From the NCBI GenBank assembly GCA_029339505.1, contig JAQISU010000081.1:15599001-15663000 (forward strand): DNA of 64,000 nucleotides, written 5' to 3'. Source of the stretch: Unio delphinus. Lineage: Eukaryota; Mollusca; Bivalvia; Unionida; Unionidae. Numbering within the stretch: the first letter of the stretch is position 1; each line of letters opens with the position of its first letter. This document shows, in pieces, positions 34,201 through 41,915 of this stretch. The position numbers were made by a program, and so were the translations under genes. The notes below the pieces were generated by a model. It saw nothing but the letters and a program-made list of their open reading frames with translations, did not search any database and had not been told where the DNA came from.

Positions 34201-35595
34201 AGAGTTTGGCAACCTGCAAGAACTAATTATCTCCAGAAGTTAAGAGTTTGATAGCTAAGTGCTCCAAATAGTATGGGGAATTTTCTATTTTAGAAAAACA
34301 CATTTTGGTAGCAGTATACTTGATCAGCCATTATTGTGTTGCAGTATCTTTTCCTGACACCACTGCATTCTCCAAGGACAATATTCTGTCCTCTAATTAG
34401 AAACTGGAGGTCTTGAATAAAAAAAGCATGATTCTGGTCATAATCTCGGTCAACTTCTAACAAATGGAATATCATTTTTTATTTCAAATATTCCTTTCAG
34501 CCTGCAGTAGGGAAGCTCACCTATTGATCAAAGGAAACTGATGATTTGTTGGGATTGTGTGCAAATTCTTCTATCCAAGAGGAGACCACTTTTATCTGAC
34601 TTTTGTCTCAGCAAGCAAAAATATTTTGTTTAAACATTGTTTCCCTATCAAGACTAAAGTAGTTTATTTTTTAGTTTGAGAGAGCTGTAGTATCTTTTTA
34701 AGTTTGTATGGGCTAAATTTGCGAGGGAGCAGATGTACTAATCAAGTAATTATTAAGAAATGTAATTTTCATGACATTGGTTATTGTGGGCCAAATCTAT
34801 GTGGTTGCTTAAAAATCATGAATCTAAAGACACAACAAGCAACAGGTATTATGTAGATTTTCCAACCATAGAATTAAATTTTCAACAAAAAAGTTTCCTC
34901 AATCCATCCCCCCCACCCCCTGCCCCAATAAAATAGTTGCATTTACAATGATTCTCATGAAACTGAGCTTTTGGTAATCTATTAATTAATAACATAAGCA
35001 ACATCAGTGCTGGACGAGCATAATGATCACATGACTAAAAATAAACCAATAAAAAAACAGTGCATGACCATCCCAAAGTACTTAACTCTGATTTGGAATA
35101 TACAAGTCAAACGAGTTACCCTCATATACACACACAGACAAACACACATGAGCAAGGAAACTTTAGCATGAGAATTTTGTTATTTTAGAGAGGAATTCCA
35201 TCCACATAGCAAGACATTTTCCCAGAACTCTTTTTTTTTTTCTTCTGTACTCTTGTGAGATGTCAGGTGTGTGAATGTATATACTTTCTATTTCAGGTTA
35301 TACGGCACGCAGACAGTTAGATGGAGCTGTTTGTTTGTCGGTGATGTTGAAGGAATTGAAAAATGCTCTTACAAATATTCCAGAAGAAAAATCTCTTTTG
35401 GCAGCCCTGACTGAGGTCCAAGGAAAAGTTTCAAGAGATTATGAATACAGTCTAGACATGCCTGATTATGATGTTGAAAACCTGACAGAGGAGGAACGAA
35501 GGGGAAAAACTTTGTACAAATTGGTCCCACAGATTAACCACAGACTACTATATCATTTTTACTTTACCAAGAAAGATGATCGATTTAATTTGTAA
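12557..35595 (+). CDS. Caspase with an expanded, repeat-bearing subunit linker (five-exon gene model)
   Basis: Exons are 12557-12772, 18630-18838, 25681-25882, 33339-33902 and 35297-35595. All four introns have GT...AG ends, and phases match at each junction (1, 0, 1, 1). The coding length from the phase-1 start is 1488 nt, an exact frame for about 495 residues. The order is the p20 N-terminal part, His motif STHG, Cys motif QACR, a long linker, then p10 with YAIPPGYTARR. Caspases cleave substrates after Asp in apoptosis or immunity. The linker between the Cys and p10 is about 240 residues, against roughly 25-30 in typical caspases. Upstream prodomain exons may exist but were not identified; the acceptor at 12556 argues for at least one. 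A poly(A) signal follows at 35669. Confidence 0.85.
13197..13227. repeat. (GT)n microsatellite
   Basis: About 15 GT dinucleotides immediately before a SINE family 2 copy. Confidence 0.95.
13228..13545 (+). mobile_element. SINE family 2 copy (tRNA-derived)
   Basis: The tRNA-like head GTGGCATAGTGGTTAGAGCA and B-box GGTTCGATCCC are followed by the same body as 32198-32522: AATGGTACTAA, GCATTAAGAGGTTAG, AATGTGACTGGGTGGGA, ACATCACTATAAACTGCCTC. It ends in a CAAACAAACAAA tail. The head is a pol III promoter relic, not a functional tRNA. Confidence 0.88.
13546..15470. other. Gene-free intronic interval of the caspase gene
   Basis: Contains a CT-rich microsatellite at about 13643-13683 and otherwise no exon or repeat that I can support. 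Confidence 0.45.
15471..15745 (+). repeat. Degenerate minisatellite of about 55-60 bp
   Basis: Five or so units with the landmarks TGCAAAATATGTAGACTGAGG, TAGTATAGGTATGTAT and TGCAACAGC. Spurious cysteine-rich open frames on the - strand here come from the repeat. Confidence 0.8.
15830..17380 (+). mobile_element. Non-LTR retrotransposon relic (endonuclease and RT start)
   Basis: Broken frames on the + strand resemble an apurinic-type endonuclease (AYAPTSNYYD-like start near 15872; DWNAKVG near 15973; GLINYILVKRQF-like; PGADIGSDHD near 16248). A reverse transcriptase N-terminal region follows (GEEQAGFQSGKSTIEQIFN near 17227, YHVFIDFIKIFDMVW near 17330). The RT catalytic motif is beyond the truncation at about 17380. 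Many stops and frameshifts show that it is dead. It lies in the first intron of the caspase model. Confidence 0.8.
17381..18629. other. Gene-free intronic interval
   Basis: Apart from the dispersed repeat at 17735-17935 I see no named feature. It ends at the polypyrimidine tract and acceptor (GCTTTCTAG) of the caspase exon at 18630. Confidence 0.4.
17735..17935 (-). repeat. Dispersed repeat with internal palindrome (copy 2)
   Basis: Reverse-orientation relative of 2885-3085. Shared landmarks are the ACCCTGATCTGCCAG core, the TTGTTCTACTAATTACTCCT segment and the CTTGTAAGTGACTACAT end. Confidence 0.5.
18630..18838 (+). CDS. Caspase exon 2: p20 with the catalytic His
   Basis: The exon begins after GCTTTCTAG and continues the phase-1 codon of the previous exon. 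It encodes FLENSDCFVCVISTHGREIP; the His of STHG is the catalytic-dyad histidine. The exon then runs through ITTQEIVRMVSECEALEGKP and KLFFIQ, and stops just before the catalytic Ala-Cys-Arg. The donor is CAG/GTATGT, phase 0. The intron therefore splits the Q-A-C-x-G active-site motif between Gln and Ala. Confidence 0.9.
18839..21108. other. Gene-free intronic interval with degenerate repeats
   Basis: Two blocks, about 19690-19950 and about 20075-20320, share the landmarks GTGCTGATGTACCA, ATCACAATAAT, CAGAATG and ATTGAGCACTT, in the same order, and look like old tandem copies of a repeat of about 370 bp. No exon was recognised. Confidence 0.4.
21109..23044 (+). mobile_element. Pogo/Tigger-type DNA transposon, internally deleted
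   Basis: The left end CCGTATTTTCCGGCCTATAA at 21109 follows TA. The right end is TACAGAAAATACAG ending at 23044, before TA. These ends form an imperfect terminal inverted repeat around CGTATTTTC/GAAAATAC, with TA target duplication as for pogo-like mariners. Inside is a transposase start with the HTH domain (21909) and an acidic transposase-like tail (about 22188-22275), but the DDE catalytic core between them is missing, so the element cannot move itself. Confidence 0.75.
21909..22277 (+). pseudogene. Deleted pogo-type transposase (HTH plus acidic tail)
   Basis: It starts ATGCCTCCCATCAAATC and encodes YTAAFILENVQFAKEKGGN, AAYRKYGVSEKCVWNWHKAK: a CENP-B/pogo-like helix-turn-helix DNA-binding domain. 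A frameshift near 22120 moves to a frame with IEDKLEEYVLTERV. Then a run ISNDLSTEIATIFYSDMEDEDFK reads to TGA in another frame. Full-length pogo transposases place several hundred residues with the DDE triad between these parts; here only about 30 residues separate them. Confidence 0.7.
23045..23798. other. Gene-free intronic interval
   Basis: No exon or named repeat seen. Confidence 0.4.
23799..24047 (+). mobile_element. SINE family 1 copy with target duplication
   Basis: Head CCGAGTGGCCGAGTGGTCTA (Leu/Ser-tRNA-like A box) and B-box GTGTTCGAGTCTAAG; body AGAAAGCTTGCCAGTAGCTT ... CCACCATTAATACTGGC; A-rich tail. Flanked by ATTAATTACAA at about 23788-23798 and again at about 24048-24058. Confidence 0.92.
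24480..24965 (+). repeat. Degenerate minisatellite with higher-order period
   Basis: Units with TCATTTGCTACAT, GAGGT(G)TTATTGTAGGTGTTGT and GTATAGTCACA recur. A longer unit of about 180 bp is repeated at about 24630-24810 and 24810-24960. The cysteine/histidine-rich frame across it is a repeat artefact. Confidence 0.8.
25115..25655 (+). repeat. Dispersed repeat of about 540 bp, copy 1
   Basis: Direct-orientation relative of 41370-41915, sharing CATTTCTCCCTGT, CCCCCAGGACA, TTATCATTGCA, CTTGTGAAAAG, TTTTCCACATTTTATATCCC and GTCAGGTGTTAAC-like blocks in the same order. It ends about 25 bp before the caspase exon with the catalytic Cys. It could be a transposon or a segmental duplication. Confidence 0.8.
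25681..25882 (+). CDS. Caspase exon 3: catalytic Cys and start of linker
   Basis: Follows TGCACTTCAG and begins GCC TGT AGA, giving the Ala-Cys-Arg of the caspase active site; the residue after Arg is Val rather than the usual Gly. The rest of the exon (about 64 residues) is hydrophilic, rich in His, Glu, Asp and Lys (KIDTQEGRDPGHIVHVKKED), and resembles an intersubunit linker. It ends AATTGTGATG before the GTAAGA donor in phase 1, matching the next exon. Confidence 0.88.
25900..27236. repeat. Interval with a diverged tandem duplication of about 230 bp (26128-26560)
   Basis: The stretch from ATGATTTACGGGGATTTTGG (about 26128) with CATCCATCAAGCTGTACC and CGGAGATTTTAGTGAGAAAT recurs from about 26359 with a few changes. 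The open + strand frame across both copies (25986-26681) encodes two like-sized repeats with YGDFxxKSxHQAVPPAT, but it has no splice or family support. GC content is higher than in the surroundings. It is probably a repeat unit, possibly from a transposon. Confidence 0.6.
27237..27545. mobile_element. Foldback element with inverted repeats of about 50 bp
   Basis: GAAAGCAAATTTTTAAAGTA ... AATTATGTTTCTCCGAGAATACTTACCC at 27237-27287 is the reverse complement, with few mismatches, of 27493-27545 (GGGTAAGTATTTTCAGAGAA ... GCATTCTTTC). The centre (about 205 bp) includes GGCAAGGGGAGGTAAGGGGC. This has the form of a MITE; no transposase is inside. Confidence 0.75.
27546..28794. other. Gene-free intronic interval
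   Basis: Two short relatives, TTTGATTTTTAAATCAGAAACTGG (about 27950) and TTGATTTTTGAATCTGAAACTG (about 27883), form a small local duplication. No exon recognised. Confidence 0.4.
28795..29700 (+). mobile_element. Non-LTR retrotransposon relic (endonuclease fragment and zinc knuckle)
   Basis: Broken + strand frames. HIINVYAPSTNSFKLKLYNN (about 29120) and ENLLMIGDFNNITDEHDKTN (about 29208) are endonuclease motifs, and KSRIDREILW (about 29397) is the end of that domain. Next, AWWTQETAYRRNIIHYFPKC and CLLCNSAQDSKDN (about 29600-29690) look like the C-terminal Cys/His region found after RT in LINEs. The RT itself is deleted between them. AT-rich codon use differs from the LINE at 15830, so this is a different family. 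Confidence 0.7.
29701..30557. other. Gene-free interval
   Basis: T-rich runs near 29738-29790 and 30000-30060 share ACGTTTTTTTTACGTTTTTT-like sequence. Nothing else that I can name. Confidence 0.35.
30558..30745 (+). repeat. Near-perfect 94-bp tandem duplication
   Basis: ACATACGACAGAATCACTGG ... TTCCTCTTGTGA (30558-30651) is repeated at 30652-30745 with essentially one change (ACAGAATC to ACAAAATC). It lies about 200 bp upstream of a possible first exon. Confidence 0.93.
30950..30990 (+). CDS. Possible short first coding exon of an unidentified gene
   Basis: AAGAATGGCTGATGAAACAT gives a Met in good Kozak context. Thirteen codons (MADETLSVNVSMA plus two bases) run to a consensus-like donor GCAGA/GTAAGT. 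Phase 2 at the donor does not fit the next caspase exon (phase 1), so it would belong to a separate transcript or be chance. No downstream exon was found. Confidence 0.25.
31531..31767 (+). mobile_element. SINE family 1 copy with target duplication
   Basis: Head AAGTAGCCGAGTGGTCTAAG, B-box GGGTTCGAGTCTCAA, body as in the other copies, and an ACAACAACAATAACAAC tail. Flanked by imperfect copies of AAATTTTG(G/A)ATT at about 31519-31530 and 31768-31779. Confidence 0.9.
32198..32522 (+). mobile_element. SINE family 2 copy (tRNA-derived)
   Basis: Head CTGCGTTGGCCTAGTGGTTA, B-box GGGTTCGATCGCC, and a body nearly identical to 13228-13545, ending in (CAAA)n. It is less decayed than the 13.2 kb copy. 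Confidence 0.92.
32880..33215 (+). repeat. Minisatellite of about 31 bp (GGGATTAAACTTATCTGAACACTA...)
   Basis: About ten units of GGGATTAAACTTATCTGAAC followed by ACTA(G/A)(A/G)T. A longer unit of about 84 bp appears twice, at about 32911-32995 and 33018-33100. It lies about 120 bp before the repeat-bearing caspase exon. Confidence 0.85.
33339..33902 (+). CDS. Caspase exon 4: repeat-bearing linker and start of p10
   Basis: The acceptor TGATCAAG precedes GTGATACAATTG, and the first codon completes the phase-1 Gly of the previous exon. The exon encodes about 188 residues: three copies of a 39-residue unit (start QNSASATTDEDSQLPA, end FPMDTADES), one shortened unit and a fifth unit that ends in SCPKDTLIMYAIPPG. 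That last end is the conserved start of the caspase p10 subunit, so each unit looks like a copy of 'linker plus first p10 residues'. Asp-rich stretches (TDEDS, DTADES) are possible caspase cleavage points. The exon ends CCACCAG before GTATGT, phase 1. Confidence 0.85.
33356..33889 (+). repeat. 117-bp coding tandem repeat inside the caspase exon
   Basis: Units start at 33356, 33473 and 33590 (117 bp each), at 33707 (66 bp, shortened) and at 33773 (117 bp, most diverged). Units 1 and 2 differ at only a few bases. The period is a multiple of three, so copy number can change without breaking the frame. Confidence 0.95.
33903..35296. other. Last caspase intron
   Basis: Runs from the donor GTATGT at 33903 to the acceptor TTTCTATTTCAG at 35296. 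No other feature recognised. Confidence 0.7.
35297..35595 (+). CDS. Caspase exon 5: p10 subunit and stop
   Basis: Starts after TTCTATTTCAG and completes a phase-1 Gly codon. It encodes YTARRQLDGAVCLSVMLKEL, which corresponds to the p10 substrate-binding loop and helix, then a helical region with LTEVQGKVSRDYEYS and a terminal beta strand region (LLYHFYFTKKDDRFNL), with TAA at 35593-35595. An Arg follows PPGYTA as in other caspases, but the usual Gly-Ser-Trp-Phe is Gly-Ala-Val-Cys, so substrate specificity may differ. Confidence 0.88.
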
Positions 35596-35668
35596 ATTGG
35601 GTGAAAAATTAGCAGATCATTTTAATCATGGAAATTTTATTTAGAAATTAAATTTGTATGAATAGATC

Positions 35669-35674
35669 AATAAA
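35669..35674 (+). terminator. Poly(A) signal AATAAA after the caspase stop
   Basis: AATAAA lies 74 bp after the TAA of exon 5, the expected place for the 3' end of the caspase mRNA. Confidence 0.6.
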
Positions 35675-35679
35675 GATTT

Positions 35680-36975
35680 AGGAAGTAACAACAAAATCAG
35701 ATATTAATGTATTGTTGAGCTGCAAAATAGGTGTGCAGGCGTTCTAATTATAATTATAACTAAATATGCTGGTTTCTTTTTTTAATTATATATTCCTTCC
35801 GCTGAAGAGGTGTTGGCAGTGTTAATAAGGTTCTGTACATTATTAGTGCTCAGTTGTAATATCAAACATGATGAATGTTTTGACTGGGCTGTGGGAAATA
35901 ATTAAAAATAAATACATGTACATTGCATATCTAACAATGAATGAAATATAAAGAAACAATTATCTCATCCAGAAATAGAACCATTTACTCAGAGACTAAA
36001 AGTCAGCTACTTCATTCAAAGATGACATACAGGGATTAACTCTATAAGCAAAGTGTGTAACCCGGCAACACCAACTTAAATAGATGATAGCTTTGTGATT
36101 GGGATGAGGAGTACAACAAACATCATTAGTCTTGAACACTATCAATCGAATCCAGCATATGAGTGTCTCTTGCTAGTTTAATAGACATTCACCCCCACCC
36201 CCCAGCAATATGGATCAACTCTAGAGAAACAATATACGTGACCATGACGTCAGCTTTGGCACTACAATCGAAATTCATGACATGTACCTGGTTTACAGAC
36301 TGCATTATCAATCACCGGTAGCAACAATTTAAAAAAAAAATTCCTTTTAGAATTTTGTTTTTCAGCAGAACAATCATTACTAATTAAGTGGTCATTGTAA
36401 CATATGATTACATGTAAGTCAGTGATGTCTTGTTCTTGGTATACAGTTATTGATAGGGATGCTGCGTCCTCTGATCATCTAGAATAATTATCCTGGTTCC
36501 TTGTTTTTTATGCTCCCTGCGTTACTCACCCCTATACAAATAACAAAGAACAATGCAGGGAGCATGAGAATCAGGGAAACAGACTTGGAAATAATCTACA
36601 TATACTTGAGTCTGTTCTACGACAGAAGCTATTAAACACTGTAGACATAGATAAAGAAATTCTGGCATCATAGCCAGCCTTTTCTAAAATTATTTCTCTT
36701 TTAAAATTTTTAATGGTATGAGCAGTCATTTTTTTCTACAGGGAAAAATAAAGGTATGTGGAGTTGATTCTCATTATTTGTGATGCGGTCATTTATAGTA
36801 GTGTCAAAATCCATATTTTTCTAAGACATCGTGGTTGTTGGTCACTTTCAACAGGTGGTCATTCATAACAGTGCGTTTATATAATAAAATCTATCCATGC
36901 ATTACAATTGTGGTCAGAAATGAGGTAGTCGCACATAGCAGACGTTGATCATAGCTGTCTTTACTGTATAATAAA
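35680..36975. other. Gene-free interval between caspase and Polinton B
   Basis: Contains a small hairpin at about 36505-36575 (ATGCTCCCTGCGTT ... AATGCAGGGAGCAT). No exon recognised. Confidence 0.45.
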
Positions 36976-38321
36976 ATGTTTAAACATATATCCAATCCAA
37001 CTTTTGATATGGACGCAAAGATTCTCAAAGATGAATAGATACATGATTATCAATTTTATTCTTACCATGTGCAGATACCAAATCAGCGTGGAAGGATTGA
37101 GTTACAAGTTTAGGATACAAGTACCCGCTGAAGAATTTATTGAAGTAGAAGGTGAAATTATAAAAACAGATGATACAGCATATAATGCTAATATTAGGGT
37201 TGGTTTCGTTAAAATAATAGAATTATGGCATTTGATAGTGCTAAATATATGATTGATGGAAGAAATATTGAAATAATTAAAAAGTCTTGCTACAGCAATA
37301 ATATGATTAGCAAGATATTCAGACGATTAAACAAGAATATCTTTTCCATCAATGATGTTTGCTAAATATACTTCCAACAATTCTGATAATAGAATTATAA
37401 TTACTGGTAATGTAAGAAACACTGCAGGAACTGCAGAAACAATTGTAGCAATATTGATCAAAGGTGATTTCAACTTTGGATTCCGTACATGCCAATCAAT
37501 GTTAAAAGATTATCGATAATATAATATTTTTATGTGCGATTCCATTGTCTCACATCTTTCTGAATTGTAGAAATGTCAGAAAGGTTATTTTTTGGAGCCA
37601 ATCATACAGTAGTGCATGTAAGAAAAGCTACTGATGATGATGCAATATGGCGATCTGTAGACAATGTTGGTATAATAATATTAACAAAACTTTCGCTGTA
37701 GATGCCAAGTAATGTCTCCAACAATTGCTGAAGAACAAAAATGACTCGTTTTTATGGATTAAGACGGTAAATAAATATTATAATGGTTAACAGTAACTAC
37801 AGATAGTGTTCAAAGTAACGTGGGTTTATTTACATGGCATATTTCATCACAAGGCGTTTATGTGGCATGATATTTTCATTGCTTTTCAAAATACTAATAA
37901 ACTAAATTCTCAAATGCATAGTCATATGATATTCGACTTTCAATGTTTCGGAAGTTTCTTTCTTTAAGGATAATGGCTAACAAGAACCATATGAGGATAG
38001 TTTACTTAATTTTTATGGAAATCATGTAGCACGTGCATGTTATCCTTTGATGACTTTTTTTTGGGGGGGGGGTGTCCGAACAATAGAAGATAGAAAATGG
38101 TTTACAAATATCAGATTTTACAAATCTCTGTCCGATTTATTATTTTTCGTTAGAACATCTTCATTTAATGACAATTGTTGTTGATTTTTCACTTCCGAAC
38201 TCTCATAAATGATGGTGCTGATTACAGAGCAGTTGCTGTTATACTCAGTGATAAAGCAATGTTACTTGAAGGCGCCAGTGGAAGAATGAAAGTCGTTGAT
38301 GCTCCAGTAGAAAACATGTAA
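36976..38321 (+). pseudogene. Major capsid protein relic of Polinton B
   Basis: Fragments match the MCP of C in order: MFKHISNPTFDM at 36976 (MFEEIASPAFNI in C), EEFIEVEGEIIKTDD at about 37130 (EGYIEVEGQLLRSDN), MAFDSAKYMIDGRNIEII at about 37227, and DYRAVAVILSDKAMLLEG ending ENM-stop at about 38221-38321. More than ten stops and frameshifts are present, so it cannot make a capsid. Confidence 0.8.
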
Positions 38322-38343
38322 TTAAATCGCTCATGATATTTTA

Positions 38344-38925
38344 ATGTCATAGTCACGTTAATGTCTCAAATTACTGTCAAATCTTACAAATAAATGCAGA
38401 AAAAGGATAAAATTGAAGATTTATCAAATTTCTAGTGGAGGTCAAAAAAAATTATCATTAGCCAATAGTCTAACCATTAACATTTTAACAAAGCTTTAGA
38501 ATTATTAAAAAAAAGGAATTAAACTCCATTTTTTTCCTGAGCTCTATTAAACACTGATTAAAACAGGTGGTATATTTCCACTTTTTGCAGCTTTACCAGC
38601 ATTAATAGCTGCTGCGGGGCCTGAGTGGTCTAAAGCGCTCACTGTTATGGATCACTACCATCTCATCTCTGTCTGCGTGGGTTTGAGTCACAGGCTCAGC
38701 CAATGTGGGTATGTGAGAAAGCTTGCTAGTAGCTTCTCTTGGGTCAATGTTTTTTGCTGGGGGTTTCCTAGGTTCTTCCTTCGCCATTAATACTGGCGCC
38801 ATGTATAGTCCATCTTGTGCTGAAAAATGGCACTAAACCCTATAACAACAATAGCTGCTGCAGCCCTAACCATTGCAAAAACAGCTGCACTTGGCGTTGT
38901 GAGCAGTAATGCCGGAAAGGTTGGT
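38344..38925 (+). pseudogene. PX-like structural protein relic of Polinton B, split by a SINE
   Basis: The start ATGTCATAGTCACGTTAATG matches MSYSHVNV of C with an early stop. GGIFPLFAALPALIAAA (about 38566-38617) is the conserved hydrophobic segment, and after the SINE the tail ALTIAKTAALGVVSSNAGKV continues at about 38862-38922. Confidence 0.8.
38616..38849 (+). mobile_element. SINE family 1 copy inside Polinton B
   Basis: Head GGGCCTGAGTGGTCTAAAGC, B-box GGGTTTGAGTCAC and the usual body. Perfect 12-bp duplication AATAGCTGCTGC at 38604-38615 and 38850-38861. Confidence 0.95.
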
Positions 38926-38934
38926 AATAATAAT

Positions 38935-39300
38935 AACAATAATGAGGACTTTGTATAGCGCCTAATCTTTCGAAGCTCTAAGCACTTTACACCATCAATA
39001 ATGATATGACTACACTACAGAACAGCAAATGACAAAAACAATGAAATTGGAAGACATAAAAACATGCTGAAAACATATAAGATACAAAACATGATTAGGT
39101 CGCTAAGTTTGTCCTGCAGTCGATGATTGGTAGCATGATTGTTGATAAAATTTAACAGGAAAAGGATTTTAGAAAAGAGAAAAAGCACTAAGATCAGGAA
39201 TTCTTTTTTGAAAAGGATTCTGGGGCTTTCAGGGACACATCATAGATACTTCCAATGTCTAATTTTGATTTAGCTAATGGTGCTGAAAAAAAAAACCTTT
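38935..39300 (+). repeat. Second insertion in Polinton B (repeat with GTATAGCGCCTAATC)
   Basis: GGACTTTGTATAGCGCCTAA ... AAGCACTTTACACC begins just after a run of AATAATAATAACAATAATG. Polinton-related sequence is absent until about 39300 (NYNLFYTYG, protease). It looks like a short interspersed repeat, but the family is not recognised. Confidence 0.5.
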
Positions 39301-39302
39301 AG

Positions 39303-39960
39303 GTGTTTTTATGCATGATCAATTACAATTTATTTTACACGTACGGATTTGCTTTGCCCAAAGAATGTATGTTATATACAAAATCCATTCCGATATGGTA
39401 TTCAACATTACTAACACAGACAATAACTGATCCGCCAATATGTGGCCGTAAAGCAATTGCTGTACTTGACAGCGGTATCAAAATCAACCAAACCACCTCA
39501 AAAGTCATGCACAATTATACAAGTTACCGCTATTGTTTTAAACAGATCTTAAGGTATAATGGTTGATATGTATGGAAGATCTTCCACAAAACAAAAACAA
39601 ACAACTGACACAATAACGTACGAAAATGTAAATAAAATTATAAGTCATGAAATATCCAAATTATTAAATCTTGAAAATGTAGAAAAAAACGATGTGGTTG
39701 TATTTAAAGATATGCAAGAAAAATAAAAAGGTAGTAATCATTCATTACCAAATATTTTCGTCAAACTTATTGGAGTAACCAAAAACAGCATAGATGTGTT
39801 TGATGGTAATGGAAAAATTAGCTCGGTGTTGTTATGTAAACGATTGTAGAATATATTCGCAATCTTGTACAAAACTCCGGTGATATAGTGACTCATGACA
39901 TTTATCACATGTGTGCTTGTCGCGTAAATAGTACAATAACAACCATTCGGAACTATCATT
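39303..39960 (+). pseudogene. Protease C-terminal and fibre-like start relics of Polinton B
   Basis: NYNLFYTYGFALPKECML and IPIWYSTLLTQTITDPPICG (39320-39440) match the protease end in C, including its Cys. A new frame starts MVDMYGRSSTKQKQ (about 39557) and runs to VVVFKDMQEK-stop, matching MVDIWGRS of the fibre-like gene in C. Further fragments (NIFVKLIGVTKNSIDVFDGN) continue to about 39840. Confidence 0.75.
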
Positions 39961-41369
39961 CAAGACTTTTGTAAAAAGAAAAAAAATAAATCATACGTAT
40001 AAAATTATTACGAATACAGAGCTAAATAAGTTTATTCTCCCGGCAGACATTACATGAAACCCAGAAATAAAATAATCATTTATAATAATTATTGAATTAT
40101 CATCAAATATCTTGCTGTATTTAATTTACATTCCAGTATATAATAAACACGAAAGGGGCTCTGCTGCATCACTTCAGCTATCTACTGCAAGAAACACGCC
40201 TGAAATCTATAGATAGATCTCATTAATTCACACCTTGTAAACAGTTTGCGAATACGCGCCAGTTGGGTTATTTTCGATCTATGGTTGAACGCTTCAGCGG
40301 TTGCTGGCCTGTGTGTTTCTGTTGTGACATACGTGGCATCGGCGGGCTTAAAGGACACCAGAAACGAATAGAAATATAGAATAATAATAACAACACTAAT
40401 GAAGAAAACCTTATTCTGAAGTATTATATGCACCGCAATCCCAGTATTTAAATATTGGCATATGTTCAAAGAGCTGAATTTCCGTGACCTCGTATGCAAA
40501 ATTTCCGCACCTATTCGATTACTCTCGTACTGTGGTGTCATTGTTGCGACTCCAGCATCCCGACTGGCGATTTTGTATTCTTACGGGTGTAAATAGCACA
40601 TTAAGAAAAGGCTGTGGACAACACGTTTTCTTCTTTTCCAAATGATAAAGGCATGCAGAAAGTATCGTTACATTATTACAAGCGAGTCGATTTCAATGCA
40701 ACACCATACAGCACTCCGTGCTCATTACGTTTCTCAAAGGAATGTTACCAGAGAGATCCGGTAAAATAGAAGCTCTAGGATACGCGAAAGCTAAGCCTAG
40801 ACAAAAAGTTGAAACTGTTCCAGACATGCTATTGTATATTTTAAATCCTAGTAAAAAAAGTGTCAAACGTACGAGTTACGAAAATAGGCAGAAGGCCGAA
40901 TAAGTGCTAATAAAAATATGACAGTCCGACACCTGATCGTGCTGATGAAATGAGTACATGTAAATGTTTTTTTTTCAATATCACAATCTAAATCAAGTCA
41001 CCACTGTCCTATGTGAAATTGAGATCTGACTTTAATAAAATGGAAACTTTACTAAAAAAAAAAATTCTTAACCCTTGACACGGTCGTATTTTGAGAAAAA
41101 TAATTTAAAGTAATCTTAAAAAGATTAATTAATTTTAAAAAAAAACAACCTTTCAGTCTATGCCTATTACACGTAAAATATATAAACGGTAATCTCTAAT
41201 GATTCGAATTGATATAAAACTCCCTTGGGCAGTTTAAACAGCAGCGATTAAAAAAAAAAGAGGTCAAATATAAAATCAAAGTTTCACATTAAGTGGCTGA
41301 CAATAGAAATTGGGGGAGGCGACTATTGACACCGCCCATTTGCCCCAATGTGCAAGCGCCCCTGGAACA
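39961..41369. other. Mostly gene-free interval
   Basis: A + strand stretch at about 40640-40910 keeps fairly long frames (DKGMQKVSLHYYKRVDFNAT; AKPRQKVETVPDMLLYIL) in two phases and might be an old coding relic; I cannot assign it. The rest shows nothing. Confidence 0.35.
40182..40541 (-). CDS. Possible single-pass membrane protein exon, unidentified
   Basis: A 119-codon frame. Residues about 44-64 (NKVFFISVVIIILYFYSFLV) form one strong hydrophobic segment preceded by a short N-terminal region, as in a type II membrane protein such as a Golgi glycosyltransferase. No family motif, splice donor or neighbour supports it, so it may be chance. Confidence 0.22.
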   Translation of the reverse strand: MTPQYESNRIGAEILHTRSRKFSSLNICQYLNTGIAVHIILQNKVFFISVVIIILYFYSFLVSFKPADATYVTTETHRPATAEAFNHRSKITQLARIRKLFTRCELMRSIYRFQACFLQ

Positions 41370-41915
41370 CGCCATTTCTCCCTGTGATACACCTTATTAT
41401 CCCCCAGGACAAGACCCCTTTTTCGTATTCTGGTCTGCATAATAGGTAGAGGTTATAATTAAATTCACATACATAATGGCAGTTTAACACATTAACAATT
41501 ATTCCTTATCATTGCACTTATCTTGTGAAAAGGACTGGCTCTCTGACATAATTCAAAGAAACCATGTGCTACAGAGTGTGTATGTATGCACCAGAAATTA
41601 ATTGGCAAATGAACGAGGTCCAATTTTGTTGCAACTTGGAAGCTAAATGCTTCATTTTAAGAGTTCAAATGTGGCCATTGTTTTTCCACATTTTATATCC
41701 CACCCTATTTCCTTTAGTCTAAGTGTTAAGATATGTAACACTATTTACTAAGTGAAATATTTTTTTTGAATTAGTTTTTTAGGGGCACATATACTGCGCA
41801 GTATATTTTGTTTTATTCCTTCTATTATTTAATTGTGGCAATGAAACTTTAAATATTTGGTAGAGGAATGTCAGGTGTTAACTTGCAGAGTTTCTTTGGC
41901 GGAAATTGAGATTTT
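41370..41915 (+). repeat. Dispersed repeat of about 540 bp, copy 2
   Basis: Same-orientation relative of 25115-25655, with indels (extra bases around 41600-41660). It is not followed by any caspase exon, so it is not simply a copy of the caspase locus. Confidence 0.8.

Larger units (their letters stand above)
36976..39960 (+). mobile_element. Polinton copy B, heavily decayed
   Basis: Broken + strand remains of the major capsid protein, the PX-like protein, the protease C-terminal part and the fibre-like protein start occur in the same order as in C, where they lie at 61405-55163 on the - strand. A SINE (38616-38849) and another repeat (about 38935-39300) interrupt it. No TIR was found at either edge. 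Confidence 0.85.

Noticed and set aside
25115..41915. The two 540-bp direct repeats as LTRs of one element
   Set aside because: They are 16 kb apart with caspase exons, SINEs and a Polinton between them, and no TG...CA ends or internal gag-pol was seen.
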